NCBI GenBank assembly: GCA_947479185.1
Contig: CANJYY010000186.1
Span: 1 to 5,883, forward strand
Direction of reading: 5' to 3'
Source of the DNA: Caulobacteraceae bacterium
GTDB taxonomy: Bacteria > Pseudomonadota > Alphaproteobacteria > Caulobacterales > Caulobacteraceae
Length of the DNA: 5,883 nt
The position numbers were made by a program, and so were the translations under genes. Below the pieces are notes generated by a model. That model did no database searches. It was not told the DNA's origin and saw nothing but the letters and a program-made list of their open reading frames with translations. The stretch's first letter is position 1; each line of letters opens with the position of its first letter. Below are positions 5,495 through 5,883 of the stretch, piece by piece.

Positions 5495-5883
5495 ATGGCC
5501 TGGGACCTTTCGGCCGACCTGATCAAGGCGACGGTTCAGCTCGAACAGGCGCTCGGTGACGGCGCCCGCACCGTCGGCGCCGGTTTCCTGATCAACGCCC
5601 CCACCCCCGACGGCAGGCCCCGCATCGTGCTGGTCACAGCCGGCCATGTGTTCGACCGCATGCCGATCACCTCGGCGAGGGTCGGCGTCCGGGGCCAGAT
5701 GGCCGACGGCGGCTGGCGTTACGATCCCGAGTCCCTGACGATCCGCGACGGCGGCAAGCCGCTGTGGAGGAAGCATCCCGGCCGCGACGTCGCCGCCATC
5801 GTCATCGAGGCCCCGCCGGAGTTCGCCCGCGCCGCCATCCCGCTGGCCTGGCTGGCCCAGGACGAGACCTTTGACAAATACGC
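5495..5883 (+). CDS. Trypsin-like serine protease domain protein, 3'-truncated by the window end
   Basis: The visible 129 codons encode the first half of a chymotrypsin-fold protease. After a short helical N-terminus (MAWDLSADLIKATVQLEQAL), GAGFLI (28-33) and IVLVTAGHVFDR (44-55) form the strand and the catalytic His51. HPGRDVAAIVIEAP (94-107) holds the likely catalytic Asp98. The nucleophile Ser, expected in a GxSGG-like motif further on, lies outside the window. No signal peptide or membrane segment is seen, so the protein is probably cytoplasmic unless a downstream segment anchors it. The ATG at 5495 has a GGGGG run 5 bases before it; an in-frame GTG at 5477 is an alternative start adding six residues. 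The frame is open to base 5883. It diverges from the peptidase gene with a 121-bp gap. Full architecture and role cannot be judged from this part. Confidence 0.75.
   Translation, partial: MAWDLSADLIKATVQLEQALGDGARTVGAGFLINAPTPDGRPRIVLVTAGHVFDRMPITSARVGVRGQMADGGWRYDPESLTIRDGGKPLWRKHPGRDVAAIVIEAPPEFARAAIPLAWLAQDETFDKY

Noticed and set aside
3298..5559. 753-codon open frame on the plus strand, longer than the gene it opposes
   Set aside because: It lies antisense to the S9 peptidase, has a low-complexity Gly/Arg/Val/Asp composition and no recognisable motif. It is a mirror of high-GC codon bias in the real gene.
5492..5776. 94-codon minus-strand open frame
   Set aside because: It is antisense to the trypsin-like gene, which has VTAGH and RDVAAIVI motifs in the plus frame.

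Overview
The window is GC-rich DNA with long antisense shadow frames. It looks like an alphaproteobacterium, most likely of the Caulobacterales (Caulobacter, Phenylobacterium or Brevundimonas type). That placement rests on codon use, a hybrid-kinase style double receiver tail, a Tat-signal oligopeptidase B, and two kinds of short palindromic intergenic repeat that I associate with this group. It is an inference from style, not a database match.

Layout: (i) 1-708, plus strand, is the 3' end of a response-regulator or hybrid-kinase gene with two receiver domains. The first 129 bases are an exact copy of bases 421-549, so the first receiver is chimeric and carries two phospho-acceptor motifs. 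(ii) 709-863 is a convergent gap holding a palindromic element with a perfect 12-bp stem. (iii) 864-2515, minus strand, is a two-gene unit: a small exported Cys/His protein followed by a 433-residue exported, probably outer-membrane, protein with a Met/His-rich mature N-terminus. The pair looks metal-related, copper being the first guess. (iv) 2516-2659 holds a candidate promoter for that unit and two inverted copies of a 46-bp hairpin repeat whose stems differ by compensatory changes. (v) 2660-5373, minus strand, is a 16-base-overlapping pair: a Tat-exported S9 oligopeptidase B-like peptidase, then a GNAT acetyltransferase of the phosphinothricin-acetyltransferase type. (vi) 5374-5494 is a 121-bp divergent intergenic region. 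(vii) 5495-5883, plus strand, is the 5' part of a trypsin-like serine protease gene that runs off the window.

The peptidase and acetyltransferase are probably co-transcribed and translationally coupled. The two small-metal-locus genes probably form a separate unit, since a promoter-like sequence lies directly before the first of them. Nothing in the sequence links the receiver gene or the trypsin-like gene to these units. There are no tRNA, rRNA, CRISPR or transposase sequences, and no stretch over 300 bases lacks a gene. The best candidates for something undescribed are the small-Cys-protein plus Met/His-rich barrel pair and the covarying repeat pair in front of it. The receiver duplication is striking but may be an assembly artefact.
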